Source: Lycorma delicatula
Lineage: Eukaryota; Arthropoda; Insecta; Hemiptera; Fulgoridae
Assembly: GCF_047948215.1 (NCBI RefSeq)
Contig: NC_134463.1
Coordinates: 60,385,701-60,449,700 of the forward strand
DNA: 64,000 nucleotides
Direction of reading: 5' to 3'
Below the pieces are notes generated by a model. It ran no database searches, had not been told where the DNA came from, and was given only the letters and a program-made list of their open reading frames with translations. Each line of letters opens with the position of its first letter. Positions within the stretch are counted from its first letter, which is position 1. Shown here piece by piece: positions 46,975 through 57,870 of the stretch. The position numbers were made by a program, and so were the translations under genes.

Positions 46975-48289
46975 GTTACGATGATTCCTGTATTCTGTTA
47001 TGATGATAAAAATATACTCCGATCTTCCAAGAGTTTTTGGGGTTATGGATATCCTCAATATGGAATGGGCTTTAATATACCACTTTACTGTATTTTTTTT
47101 TATTTCGTTCCCGTTGTAGTTAGATCGAACCTTTTATCACCATCATTTAATTTTCTCTTAGACATATTCCTTTCCTTCCCGGTAGAGTTTTTGCGTAGAC
47201 GCCTGTTGGATCGGTGTTAAAGTAGTGGGAATCCTCTTTGAGTTATTGTTCCCTTGGTATTTTTGCAATTTAATGAGAGACTGCTGTTCCTATAAATCTA
47301 AACTAGGATTTTGTGTCCTGTTTAGTGGTTGTAAACATAGACTGAAAGTAAGGTGCTTATATGGTGTAGCCAAACCTTCTAATCGTTCTTAATACAATAC
47401 AGTACGCAGAAATTGGGAGATCTTGAAGAAAAAAATGTTAGTAAAATGAGGGCTTAAATTTTCTTTTGCCTAAATCAGATGAACAAACTTCAGTTAAAGC
47501 CAAATTATCTTCAAATTAAACTGAAAATATATAAAATGTAATTCGGTATTCCAAAAAATTAGCAAAATTTATTTTAATAGTCTATATATATATATATAAT
47601 CTTCAATTTTATCATTCTCAAATTTTCTCGTTTTGTTTTACTAGGAAACTGTAATGTAATTTTAAAATGTTTATTTTTCCTCACATATATTCTCTCCCTG
47701 AATGTCTTCTTAATATTTTTGAAATTTAAAAATGGGATACTAAAAACAGTAACGTATTGTTATATAAAACAACAAAATTTACTTTTGTCATCATTCTATT
47801 ATCTCAAATATAAATTCATACAAACATAAATGTAAGCTTATTGTTTTGTATTCTAAGCTATTCAAAACTAATTTGGTTTTATAATATAAAACAATTAAAA
47901 TTCATAATTATAGTATGTAATTTATTCTCTTTCACGTTTGACATCGCTCTACATAGTAAAACAGTGATAAATGTATAGGCAGGCCTATATAGATTTGTTA
48001 CCTATAGAATTAATTTTTTGCACTGACTGCTTTCGTTTTTTCTTTCGTATTTAATATTTTTTCAAAGATCACTGCTTTACCAGAACTTTTTTCTTTTAAG
48101 ATTTAATTTTAAAAAATCCCTTTCGGCACACCGGAAGGAAGAGGTAGAGTTCATCGGTGCTAAGTAGAAGATAAAAAAGATTTCCACCTTAAAGTTAATA
48201 AAAACTTCAAATTTACTCAATACGACAATGGTTGCATGTGAAAAAAGTTTCACATGTTTCCGCATACGACAAGCTCAATCTTCTTACAA
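46975..48289. other. Intron, nothing firm
   Basis: 46930-47220 has an open frame without recognisable motifs. A TA run lies at 47583-47598. Confidence 0.45.
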
Positions 48290-48900
48290 TTCCAGCAACA
48301 TTTTGGTCATCCATTGCCGTAAGGGTTGGTCATATTAAAAATTGTTTCAGACAAAGGTTTTAGGTAATATATACAGGACTTACGACCACTTTAAACCGAT
48401 TCGATACTGTGCCTATTAAGGGAGGTATATTTTTTGGTGTTCGAAACCCTATTTTCCACCCTTGGGCCAATGGTTAGTGATATCAAAAAATTTTTCTTAG
48501 ATAACTTTTAGACCCTTAAGGCCTAATTCTTCTTTTCCGAAGAATAGTAGGAACTTGAAACGATTTCGATATTTTACTTAATAAGAAAGTTATAGCGATA
48601 TTTTTTTTTCTCGAAAAAGCCCCCCTCATTTCCACCCCCCCTGGTCCGATTTTGCCCATTACTGAACTCGACGAGATTTTTGGTCGTTATATATTATGTA
48701 TCAATTTGAATGGGATTGGCGTAAAATTACGGCAGTTATCGTGTCCACAAGAAAGTGAAATATATATACAATATAAACTTTTGAACTGATGGTGGTTTTG
48801 GGGTCTGGGAAATGTGAAACTGAAAGATATGTCGAAATTTTCCGGAAGTCAATTCATGGTACCCATTATTTACAAAGGTAGCTTTCTTATGAAATCTACC
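48290..48900 (+). repeat. Probable dispersed element, single copy here
   Basis: A compositionally distinct 600 bp block with T/C homopolymers (about 48606-48647, AAAGCCCCCCTCATTTCC), GGCAGTTATCGTGTCC and GATGGTGGTTTTGGGGTC. It has no open frame and looks like a transposon-derived repeat. There is no second copy in the window to prove it. Confidence 0.35.
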
Positions 48901-49177
48901 TAATAATTTAAACTGTTAAATATATAGAGGGATGTTTTTATTATCTAGTCACTGATGAATAAAATTAACTATTCAGCTATTATTACATTCTACTAATAGA
49001 TAATGAAACTATTGTTTCTTTTTCTTTTTTGGCAACATAATTTAAATATATATACGTATATATATATAAACGGTTTTTTAATTTTAATCATTTAAATACA
49101 GTGTACTAACGGATGGTGTATACTGTAAAAATGATAATGTAAAAACTGATAAAACTTTAATAAAAATAATTAAAAAA
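48901..49177. other. AT-rich intron, nothing recognised
   Basis: Short TA repeat near 49050-49065. Confidence 0.5.
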
Positions 49178-50090
49178 CTGATGTGGACACCACATGACTT
49201 CCTTGTAGTCCTATTAAATTACATATACACATTTTTTTCTGCACTTCATTTAAACTTATTTCATTTGAAAGTGAGATACGACCCTCCAATTTGTTAATAA
49301 AGTAGACAGTTCATAACTGCATTGTGGTGGACACCGCATATCTTCATATTTTTTTTTTGTATCCTTATCAGCATTTTATATTAGTTTATATATTAATTTG
49401 TTTCACGTCGCTCAAGGAGATATGTGGTGTGGGAACATATCGGATCCGTAACCATGCACACATCGGTTCGAATCCGACTTCATGTACATTTTTTTTTTTT
49501 TAATATATTGATTTGTTAATAATTATTAACCTCTGATGGTATGCATTTTTGAATTAAAATTAAAAGTACATAAAATTTTATTTCACTAATAACTTCTGAT
49601 TTTTTTCATTTCTTTTTTATTGTTATTATTGAATTATTATTTACTGTTAAAAATTTTACAAGCAGAGGTTAATAATTACTAATAAATCAATATATTTAAA
49701 TAAAAATTAAAAAAAGACATGTATATGAATGAAGTCAGATTCGAACCGATGTGTCTTCTTGTAAGATCCAAATATTTCATTAATTAAAATTTTATTTGGA
49801 TATAACTCTGGAACTAATGAAAATAAGTACCACTTATGATATATTGTTGAAAAGCGCTCAACGAGGGCTTATTAGTGCAGTTAAGAAAGTTTGGATTTTG
49901 GACTTTTTTGGCCATTTTTGGCCCAGTCGATTGCAATCAAAAGGGGAGGTGCACAATTAGATGTTACAATAGTCCTAAATACAAAATATCAACATTCTAC
50001 AGCTAATTTTTTTTTTCGAAATGGATTCTGGGATGGTCAAAATGGATATTTCCGTTGAAATCTAAAAACCGAAATTTTCCGCGATTACAA
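49178..50090 (-). repeat. Rep-1 copy f, rearranged with an internal inversion
   Basis: Begins CTGATGTGGACACCACATGA and ends CCGAAATTTTCCGCGATTAC in reverse orientation. At 49455-49537 a forward-oriented Rep-1 piece (ACACATCGGTTCGAATCC, TTGTTAATAATTATTAACC) is embedded. It pairs with the reverse piece at 49664-49753, so the copy has been internally inverted or is two copies joined. Confidence 0.75.
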
Positions 50091-50705
50091 AAAAAAATGA
50101 AATTTTAAAAACGATTTTATGGCCTTGATGTAAAAATATCTTAACATTAAATTAATAAATTTGAAAAAGATAAAGAAAAAATAACGAATAACATATTAAA
50201 AAAAATTAATTATCTTTTTAAATTAATAATTAAAAATAACTGGTTGCAAGAAATCGAAAAAATCTAACGGAATTAAATATTAAAGAAGAAAGGAATTCTG
50301 GACCGTAATTTTTTCAGAAATTAATAAAAAACTTCAGGAGTTTTTAGGAAAAACCAAGAGAAAAAAAGGGGGAAATATTTTTGAAAAAGAGAGGGACAAA
50401 GTCAGTTAAAGAAAGAAAGTGTACTGGCAGAAAAAATAATAACATTCAAAGTAAAGTTGTTTTTTAATGGGGTCCATAGATGGTCCAAAAGAAAAATTAA
50501 ATAACTAGCAACTAAACCTTATTAAAATATAATGGATATTAATAAATATCAATTTGAACATTGATTATTATAAATAATAATTAAAATAAATTTTCAGCAT
50601 TAAAAGAAAGAAAATTTAACTTTGATATTCCTTTACATTATAACACAAAAGTATAAAATTTTCAAAATGAGAAAATAATTAATAAGAAATCTAACTGAAG
50701 TACTT
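50091..50705. other. AT-rich intron, nothing recognised
   Basis: A-rich; no feature supported. Confidence 0.55.
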
Positions 50706-51275
50706 TCTGCCCCCTGGACCCCCGGAGCCCTCGAACCGTTCGGGCCTTGCTTCGCTCATCATTACCCCTAAGCCAGGGAGCTGGCCCACTGAACTCCCGC
50801 AGTATTCATTACCATCATGGGGTACACTCTGTTAAAAACACATAATAAAAAACAGCAACAAATACTTTTTTTATTAATGAAAAATTAAAATAATTTACGT
50901 TAATAAGAATTAAGATATTCGAGCTTTATAGAAACCTGAGAAAGAAACTAAATTACAAAAGACAGAGTAGTAGTAACCATACTAACTAAAGTACACAGAC
51001 TTTTGACGAGGAAAACTTCACCTTTTATTTCTGTCACCAAGGTGCCTGAAATATTACAATGAAGTAAAAAGATTAATCTTTTCTTTCTTTAATGAATATT
51101 TTTAATTGAAAACTTCCAACCCCAAGGGGACTAGGGTCTCGATCTATGTCTTAAAATCTTTCCTGGGATAACACGAATGTATCTTTCAAGTTTGAAAGCT
51201 ATCGGTCGATTGGTTCTTGATTATGCGAGAACAAACAAACAATCAGACAGATAAACAAACTTTCGGGTTTAAATC
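50706..51275 (+). mobile_element. Rep-8 copy 2
   Basis: Same order as 29686-30250: GC-rich head (TGGACCCCCGGAGCC, GGGCCTTGCTTCGCTC, GTATTCATTACC), middle (GAGCTTTATAGAAACCTGAG, TTCTTTAATGAAT), tail (GGGACTAGGGTCTCGATC, AACACGAATGTATC, ATAAACAAACTTTCGGG). Confidence 0.7.
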
Positions 51276-51506
51276 ACGAGTTTATAAAATAGATTATAGA
51301 AAGTAAGTTTTTAAAAGGTTTAGCATAGGAATTACCAAAAAAAGGTTAAAAAAGGAATGTTTTCTGGAACACTTACAAGCATAGTACAATAAACAATAAG
51401 TACAATAAACAGTAATCTAAATATTGTGATCATGTCAAAGGAAATACACAAGTATTTTCAAGTATGGAATATGTAATTAACAAAAACTTTAAATCCTGTA
51501 CCCTTG

Positions 51507-51657
51507 CCGGTCTCCATGGCCCGAGTGGTAGCTTTTCGACCCTTCATCCGGAGGTCCCGGGTTCAAATCCCGGTCAGACATGGCATTTTCACACGCTACA
51601 AATCATTTATATCATCCTCTGAAGCTCGTAACGGTGGTCCCGAAGATTAAAAAAAAA
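51507..51657 (+). repeat. SINE-A copy A7, forward, 15-bp target duplication
   Basis: Head CCGGTCTCCATGGCCCGAG, TTCATCCGGAGG, B box GGGTTCAAATCCCGG, linker ACATGGCATTTTCACACGC, tail CCTCTGAAGC...ACGGTGGTCCCG and A10. AATCC[T/C]GTACCCT[T/C]G flanks it at 51492-51506 and 51658-51672. Confidence 0.93.
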
Positions 51658-51682
51658 AATCCCGTACCCTCGGTTAAATATA

Positions 51683-53015
51683 CGAGGGTTGTTTTTTTTC
51701 AAGGTCAGATCGGTCGCGAAATAAAAACCCGCGCAAAAATCGGATGAACCTTTGGGCATACGTGTTGCGCAGCGTCTCTAGTATGACCTTCAATCACGCC
51801 GTGTCACTTTGTTTAGTTCTGAACACGCAGCTAGCACGTAAACATGTCTACAACAATAGCATCTCCAGCCAAGTGTGAAGTGCGTGCGGTAATTCGATTT
51901 CTTCAGGCTGAGGGGTGTAATGCAGCTGAAATTCATCGACGAATAAGTAATGTGTACGGTGAAACTTCAGTGAGTGACAGCAAAGTGCGACAATAGTGCA
52001 GGAACTTTAAAGCAGGACGTACAGATGTTCATGATGCAGGCGGTCAGGGAAGGAAGCGATCGTCAACCGATGATTTCGTTGAGCGAGTGGATGAGGCAAT
52101 TTGAGAAAACCGTCGGTTCACAATTTCTGTATTGAGTGACTCGTTTCCTGAAATTTTAAAGTCAGCTCTCTACACCATTGTGAGTGAGAGACTTCAGTAC
52201 CGCAAACTGTGTGCGAGATGGGTTCTCAAGATGCTGTTCGACCATCACAAAACAGTGAGAATGGACGCATCCCTAACGCTTCTCCAGCGCTACGACAATG
52301 AAGGAGAGAGGATTTTTTTAACAAAATTGTCCAGGGGACGAGTCATGGGTCCATTTCGAAACTTAAGAAACAAAAGAACAATCCAAACAGTGGATGCATT
52401 CTCATTATCCCAGTAAACCAAAGAAGTTCAAGCGAACCTTCTCCAACAGAAAGTGTATGGTTACTGTGTTCTGGAACCGGAATGGAGTTCTCTTGTTGGA
52501 ATTCATGGAACGTGGCACGACCATCACTGCAGCCTCGTACTGCGTGACTCTTCAACGTCTACGAAGGGAAATTCAGAATAAGCGGAGAGGAATCTTGTCA
52601 TCAGGCATTGTCTTTCCCCATGACAATGCTCGGCCGCACACTGCAGCTGTAACAAAGAAGCTCCTGCAGCGTTTTCGTTGGGAAGTGTTTGATCACTCAC
52701 CATACAGCTCGGACTTGCCTCCATCCGATTTTCACCTCTTTGTTCACATGAAAGGCTGGCTAGGAGGACAACATTTTGGCACAGACATCGAGCTTCAGAC
52801 CAGCGTAGAAACATGGCTGAAAACACAGGCGGCTCCGTTCTATGACGAGGGTATTGGAAAGTTGGTACCACGCTATGACAAATATCTAAATCGGAGTGGC
52901 GACTATGTGGAGAAGTAGCGTAACTATGTAAGTACTTTTTACAAATAAAAAAAATTTTATTTTCACTGTGGTTTTAATTTCGTGACCGATCGGACCTTAA
53001 AAAAAATAACCCTCG
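51683..53015 (+). mobile_element. Mariner element 2, about 1.33 kb, with 40-bp-class terminal repeats
   Basis: Left end CGAGGGTTGTTTTTTTTCAA, GGTCAGATCGGTCGCGAAAT. The right end is its reverse complement with few changes (ATTTCGTGACCGATCGGACC ... AATAACCCTCG). TA lies on both sides (51681-51682, 53016-53017). The length and the transposase inside fit a complete but disabled mariner. Confidence 0.93.
51844..52918 (+). pseudogene. Mariner transposase pseudogene (element 2), lightly damaged
   Basis: From ATG 51844: CEVRAVIRFLQAEGCNAAEI (helix-turn-helix), VYGETSVSDSKVRQ, then TAG at 51994. Frame continues FKAGRTDVHDAGG to TGA at 52102, then LSDSFPEILKSALYTIV. A frameshift at about 52300-52335 changes frame before GDESWVHF (first catalytic Asp, 52337), and TAA follows at 52364. 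The last part is open to 52918: MHSHYPSKPKKF, GVLLLEFMERGTTITAASYC, FPHDNARPH (second Asp), SPYSSDLPPSDFHLF (third Asp, spacing 34), then YDEGIGKLVPRYDKYLN. The DD34D residues are all present. Four lesions make it inactive. Confidence 0.95.
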
Positions 53016-53017
53016 TA

Positions 53018-53205
53018 CATTAAAAAAGAGCGACATATCATTAATGAACAGTTAACATTTTTAAATACAATTAATTTAAATTAAACGTATTATATCTCAA
53101 ATTAAACTATAGTTCAGAAATGATACATTTATTTAAAAATTAATGATAAAAACAGGTTTTTTTTATCTTCCAACTGATTAAAATTGAAGCAGAGTACCTT
53201 ATTTT

Positions 53206-53260
<55 letters not shown>

Positions 53261-53950
53261 TGACATATATAAATGGCATAACTCTACACAATTTCAATTT
53301 TTTATTTAATTAAACGAGGTTCTGATGAAATTTTTAGAAAGTAAGTATGAATGTGAAAAAAGCAAAAAATGTGCAAAAAATTAATTTTATAAATAAATTG
53401 TTATATTTTGTTACTAGGATGCAATTTGGTAACCTTATTTATTTGTATAAAATTGTGTAAGATAGTTCTAAAGTTAACTTAATCATAAAATGGCATTGAT
53501 TTTTTATTTTATTTTTATTTATTAAGACTTAAATTCGTCGAATGAATTAACATTTATGTTTATGTTTTCTTTTGATGTTAAGTAGTTATTACAAGCAAAT
53601 CGTTCCGTATAATTTATGACAAAATTTATTTATCTGCCAATAAAATTGTTGTTTTTTAATCACTTTTATGTTAGTTTTGTGATGCTAACTATTTCTGTCT
53701 TGTAAATTTACCGATTATTTTAAATGAAACTTGTTTCGTAATAAAGGTAAAACATAGAGGTTATTCTGTCATTATTTCTTTGACATTATGTATGTTTATA
53801 GATACATTTTCACTTGAATACTCATTTTTTAAGAAAATTTCTAAAATATACGCTAAGAATCCTTTTTTAACTAATTTGTTTTTTAATTCAACTTTTCATC
53901 CGTGTAAAGATTAAAAAATTTTATAAAGAATGTTCTTAATGATTGCTTAA
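53018..53950. other. AT-rich intron with a TA microsatellite at 53208-53257
   Basis: Nothing else is recognised. Confidence 0.6.
53208..53257. repeat. (TA)n microsatellite
   Basis: About 24 TA units in an unbroken run. Confidence 0.92.
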
Positions 53951-53953
53951 AAA

Positions 53954-54040
53954 GTCAGGAATGGTCGACCTGAGTCTATACAAGATTACACCTGATTTAC
54001 ATGTCATACAAATCACCCTCATCTCATTGGACAATGGGGC
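53954..54040 (+). repeat. SINE-B fragment B7
   Basis: CAGGAATGGTCGACCTGAG, TACAAGATTACACCTGATTT and CATACAAATCACCCTCATC match the second half of the SINE-B body. The head and the final CCGGAGG tail are absent. Confidence 0.75.
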
Positions 54041-54605
54041 TTTTTGTTCACTATTTAAAGAGATTGCAATGTACATATTAGGAAAATAAATAAAATAATA
54101 TAAAAGTAAACTTCACATGAAGTTTCTTCCTTCTACTCATAATAATTTTTTCTCCTTTTTGTTAAATAATTCCTGTCATTCTTATTTTTAGGTTTTACTT
54201 CGTTTTCATTTTTTCAGTCTGCTGCCTAAAAAATATACCTATACTGACCAAATCTCCTATATTTTATATTTTGTTTCGTTTAACTTTTACGTTCTATTTT
54301 CGTTCCCATTTCCTTTTAATTTGATTATAATTTTGATTCTTTTTCAGCGGCCTTTCTTTTTTCAGGTCTTCTACCAATTATATAAGCTGTATAATTTTGT
54401 TATATATATTCTATTTTTCCTTTCTCCAGTAAACCAATGCTCAACATCTTCTTTTCTCATTAATTTTATTTTCCAAACATTTATTTTTATGGCATACTCT
54501 ATAATAGAGTATACTCTGTAATTTACACACGAATGCACATGTAAGTTCATTGTAAAGAAGTAAAAACGAAAGAGATGAATATCTGTTTATATATTCTATT
54601 TTATT
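54041..54605. other. AT-rich intron, nothing recognised
   Basis: T-rich low complexity. Confidence 0.55.
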
Positions 54606-54812
54606 TTATTTAAATAAAACAGACACTACAGGAGTGTATGAAACTTTCTGCTTTAACATTTCAAAAGATCTATTTTTTAAATAGACTGACTGACTGGGCA
54701 AAGATAGTTAATTTCATTATAGATATAACATTCATCAATTATCTCATAATAAAATAGACTAAAATTATTAAATGACCATAAGTTTATTCAACTACAACAT
54801 TTTTTCTCTTCA
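54606..54812 (+). repeat. Rep-7 copy 1
   Basis: CACTACAGGAGTGTATGAAAC, CAAAAGATCTATTTTTTAAA, TAGACTGACTGAC and AAGTTTATTCAACTACAA match 56253-56465 in the same order. Confidence 0.8.
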
Positions 54813-55664
54813 ATAATATGAAATATGTAACAATATCGGTTTACTAATTGTAAAGAGAGAGTTCAGAATAAAATTTCTTTCAAAATTAGGGGAAAAATAG
54901 TGATAAAATTCATTACTAGTATGAGTTTGTTTTTCGAAAGAAAAAAAAATTGAGTAATTTTCTACGAATTATATGAACAAAATAATTCGTTTTTATTGCA
55001 CTATTTTTTTTTTTAATTTTGCGTTTTTTATAAGTTATAATGTATTTGAAGGATTCCCTTAGTTAAAAACAGCGTTTTATATCTTCATACGATTATGAAA
55101 TACAATCGGTATTGTGTTGTATATTTTTCACCTTTCGAAACTTTGTTAAAAAAAGTATATAAAAAGTTAATTTTTAAATGTATGGAAAACAGAATTTTAG
55201 CTGTTTTTAAGAATTATTATTATTTTGTTTAAATTAATTTAACGTGTGTAAATTTTAATATGGCTATCTTTCATTTTTAATTCTTATTTCAGTTGTCAAT
55301 AAAGAACAGGCTATTTTATTGGTTTTAAGCATGTTTTTTTTTATTTTAGCAACTAGGGTTTGTTCATAGTTTTATTATTTCAATTAGGAATGGAACTCAG
55401 AAATGTTTGAGTAGAATACAGCCACTTTTAGGAGTGTAGAATGCAATACTTAAATCGTTCGTTATTTGTAAAGCTACGTTGCTGAGTTGAAATATGATGT
55501 GAAGTAACTCTGTTCTTATTATATATATATATATATATAATCTCTTAACGAAATTATTGAATAATTCCTAACATTTTTCTTCAAACATATTGAACTCACA
55601 TGAGAGACTTCGAGAAAAAAAACGCATTTAAAGCACTTCAAAGAACAACATTTGTCATGATTAA
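54813..55664. other. AT-rich intron, nothing recognised
   Basis: Short TA run at 55519-55539. Confidence 0.55.
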
Positions 55665-56010
55665 AGTGGTTTGTAAGATATTACTCTGAAAATAAGGTAG
55701 ATTAGAATTAAAAACAAAAAAAAAAAATGGTTGTATTTTAAAATTTGATCTATTTTTTTCGTCAAATAATTTTATACAATAGAAAATTGTTTGTAATTTA
55801 TTTACAGAGAACTTTTTTATAGTCACTATTTTGTTTAACGTCGTTTTATTTTTTTGCGTGCAATTTTTTAATGTCACAAGAAATTAACTCTTTTTATTAT
55901 TAATTTTTTAAACGTAAAAGATTAGGAAAATTGAACATAAAAGTGTTTTGTTTAAAAGCAAAGGCATACGAGATTAATATAATAACTCCAGTTATCAAAT
56001 TTAAGATATG
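55665..56010 (+). repeat. Direct repeat D2, copy 2
   Basis: Diverged counterpart of 36413-36815 with the same landmark order. Confidence 0.65.
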
Positions 56011-56099
56011 CAGGTGATTTCAAATTGGACGGCAATCTGAAGATGAATATATAGATAAAAACGAGAAAAAATTCATACAAATATAGCTCAGAGTATGGT

Positions 56100-56240
56100 T
56101 TCGGCTTGTGAAACATTTAGCCCTGATTTCTGCTTCCTCTATGAAATTAAACCGTATTAAAATTCTTAAGGTACAAATCGAGGAGTAAATTTGGTATTTT
56201 CTTATGGTTTTGATCTAAGAAATTGATTAAAAGTGTAATG
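56100..56240 (+). repeat. Rep-6 copy 2, first half
   Basis: ACATTTAGCCCTGATTTCTG through AGGTACAAATCGAG to AAGAAATTGATTAAAAGTG. The remainder resumes at 57165, so about 0.9 kb separates the halves. Confidence 0.7.
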
Positions 56241-56525
56241 TACACTTTTTTTTATTTAAATAAAACCGGCACTACAGGAGTGTATAAAACTTTCTGTTTT
56301 AACGTTTCAAAAGATCTATTTTTTAAATAGACTGACTGTACAAAGATAGTTAATTTTATTATAGGTATAATATTCATCAACTATCTCGTAAAGAAAAAAT
56401 CTAAAATAGATTAAAATTATAAAATGACTATAAGTTTATTCAACTACAAATTTTTTTTTGTAGTAGAATAAAAATGTAATGTAATGTACATACATTAAAC
56501 GTGTAATGTACACTTTTAATCAATT
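56221..56525. mobile_element. 305-bp unit bounded by 25-bp inverted repeats, containing Rep-7 copy 2
   Basis: AATTGATTAAAAGTGT continuing to GTACAC (56221-56245) pairs with GTGTAATGTACACTTTTAAT ending in CAATT (56501-56525). Rep-7 copy 2 (56253-56465) lies within. It may be a small DNA element or a rearrangement border. Confidence 0.6.
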
Positions 56526-56539
56526 AAATTTTAAGCGAA

Positions 56540-56945
56540 ATCTTATTACTCCGCTAGTTTAACTAATACCTATCGATATATTTTTGCTATGTCAGGAGTA
56601 ATGACGTAATTACAGATTTTGAATGTAAGCATGATGGAAAATAAATCTTGTTGAAGTACAGGTCCTACTAAGAGAGTGTCATTGAGGGATAGGCCATTAG
56701 TGGTTTTAACTGAACCGTCAAAAACGACACGTATTTTATTTGTCATACTCGAAGGCTTAAATACTGGATGATGGGGTAAAGAGTATACGTTTGATTTGTT
56801 AATTGGCAAATCATCGGAGTGAAAACCCATAATGTTGTAATAATTTAGAAATATCAATTTTTAGTTGAATAATTTCATTTAAGTTACCTGAACCTGTTAT
56901 GAGGTCATCTACATAAAAATCATTTCGAATGGCCTTATTCCGTTA
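56540..56945 (-). pseudogene. BEL/Pao reverse-transcriptase relic with motifs out of order
   Basis: The minus strand first reads NDFYVDDLITGSGN (56891-56920 region, the YVDD catalytic box) and IDISKLLQHYGF. Then, in the open frame 56857-56570, come VYSLPHHPVFKPSS, IRVVFDGSVKT, LSLNDTLLVGP and VITPDIAKIYR followed by TAG. In BEL/Pao elements the HHPV/RVVFD part comes before FYVDD, so the two blocks are permuted here. Rearranged and non-functional. Confidence 0.85.
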
Positions 56946-57164
56946 AGAAATAAAATAAAATTAATATGCCCCAAAAAGGCTCTTCGTTCATCGATAGACA
57001 AATTAAAAATTCTTTACTATGTTGTAAATAACAATAATTGCGATAGCATAAATTACTGCTATAGAACGGATAGTTAGTTAAAAATATCCCTTTGATGGTA
57101 GCATTGGTCGTATACTGTTATAAAATAGTTTATTAATATAATTTTTACAATAACTGAAACACTA

Positions 57165-57330
57165 AAACGTTTTGTCGGAGAATACACCTTTTTTAGGTTT
57201 GGAATAAAATAACTTTGTTAATTTACCAATAAAAAAATTGAAAAACTGTAGTTAACTTTGTAGAGAATCTTAATTCTGAGCAAAAATGTGAAAGTCCAAT
57301 TTTAATTAGAAACAAAACACACGAAGTGGA
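57165..57330 (+). repeat. Rep-6 copy 2, second half
   Basis: TAGGTTTGGAATAAAATAAC, then TAGTTAACTTTGTAGAGAAT and AATTAGAAACAAAACACAC, as at 21845-22005. Confidence 0.7.
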
Positions 57331-57438
57331 CCTGTATGTATAATATAAAAATAAAAGCTTTTAATTATATTGTCTGTATTATTGTGAGATTTATAATAAT
57401 TTTTATTTATTAATATTTATTTAATTTATGTTTTTTGA

Positions 57439-57440
<2 letters not shown>

Positions 57441-57470
<30 letters not shown>
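57441..57470. repeat. (TA)n microsatellite
   Basis: About 14 TA units. Confidence 0.9.
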
Positions 57471-57473
<3 letters not shown>

Positions 57474-57479
57474 AAAAAA

Positions 57480-57870
57480 ACAAAATGGTCACAAAAGTAG
57501 AGGGGAAAAATAATCGAGATGGGAATTGTTTACCAACCAGTTTGTCGAATCTTAAAATCTACCTTGTTGTTGGTCGACGTATATATCTGTATCTCTCCAT
57601 TGAAAGTTTCGGCAGTTTTATATACGGCTTAGCCTACAACGATGGCTGATCATCGGACCAACTCGACTCTTTTAGCCTTCTTTAGACCGGAGACCTTATG
57701 CACAGCCGATAATATTAGAGATTGCTGCTGCATTCAACAGCCGAAGCAAGACTTTTAAGACAACGAAGAGCATGTCTAGCTAGCTCAACGCCCTCTCAGA
57801 AGGTCACTCACTATCTTGTATCTTACCTTATGACGTCACCCCATTATGAAATTAATGGTCGCTATTTCTG
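57480..57870. promoter_or_regulatory. GC-balanced non-repeat segment; candidate regulatory region
   Basis: It stands out from the AT-rich intron by even base composition, has no copy elsewhere in the window and encodes no recognisable protein. It holds the perfect palindrome TGACGTCA (57831-57838, CRE/ATF type) and AGCTAGCT (57778-57785). At 3.3 kb upstream of hh exon 2 it could be an intronic enhancer, but only composition and one motif support this. Confidence 0.25.
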
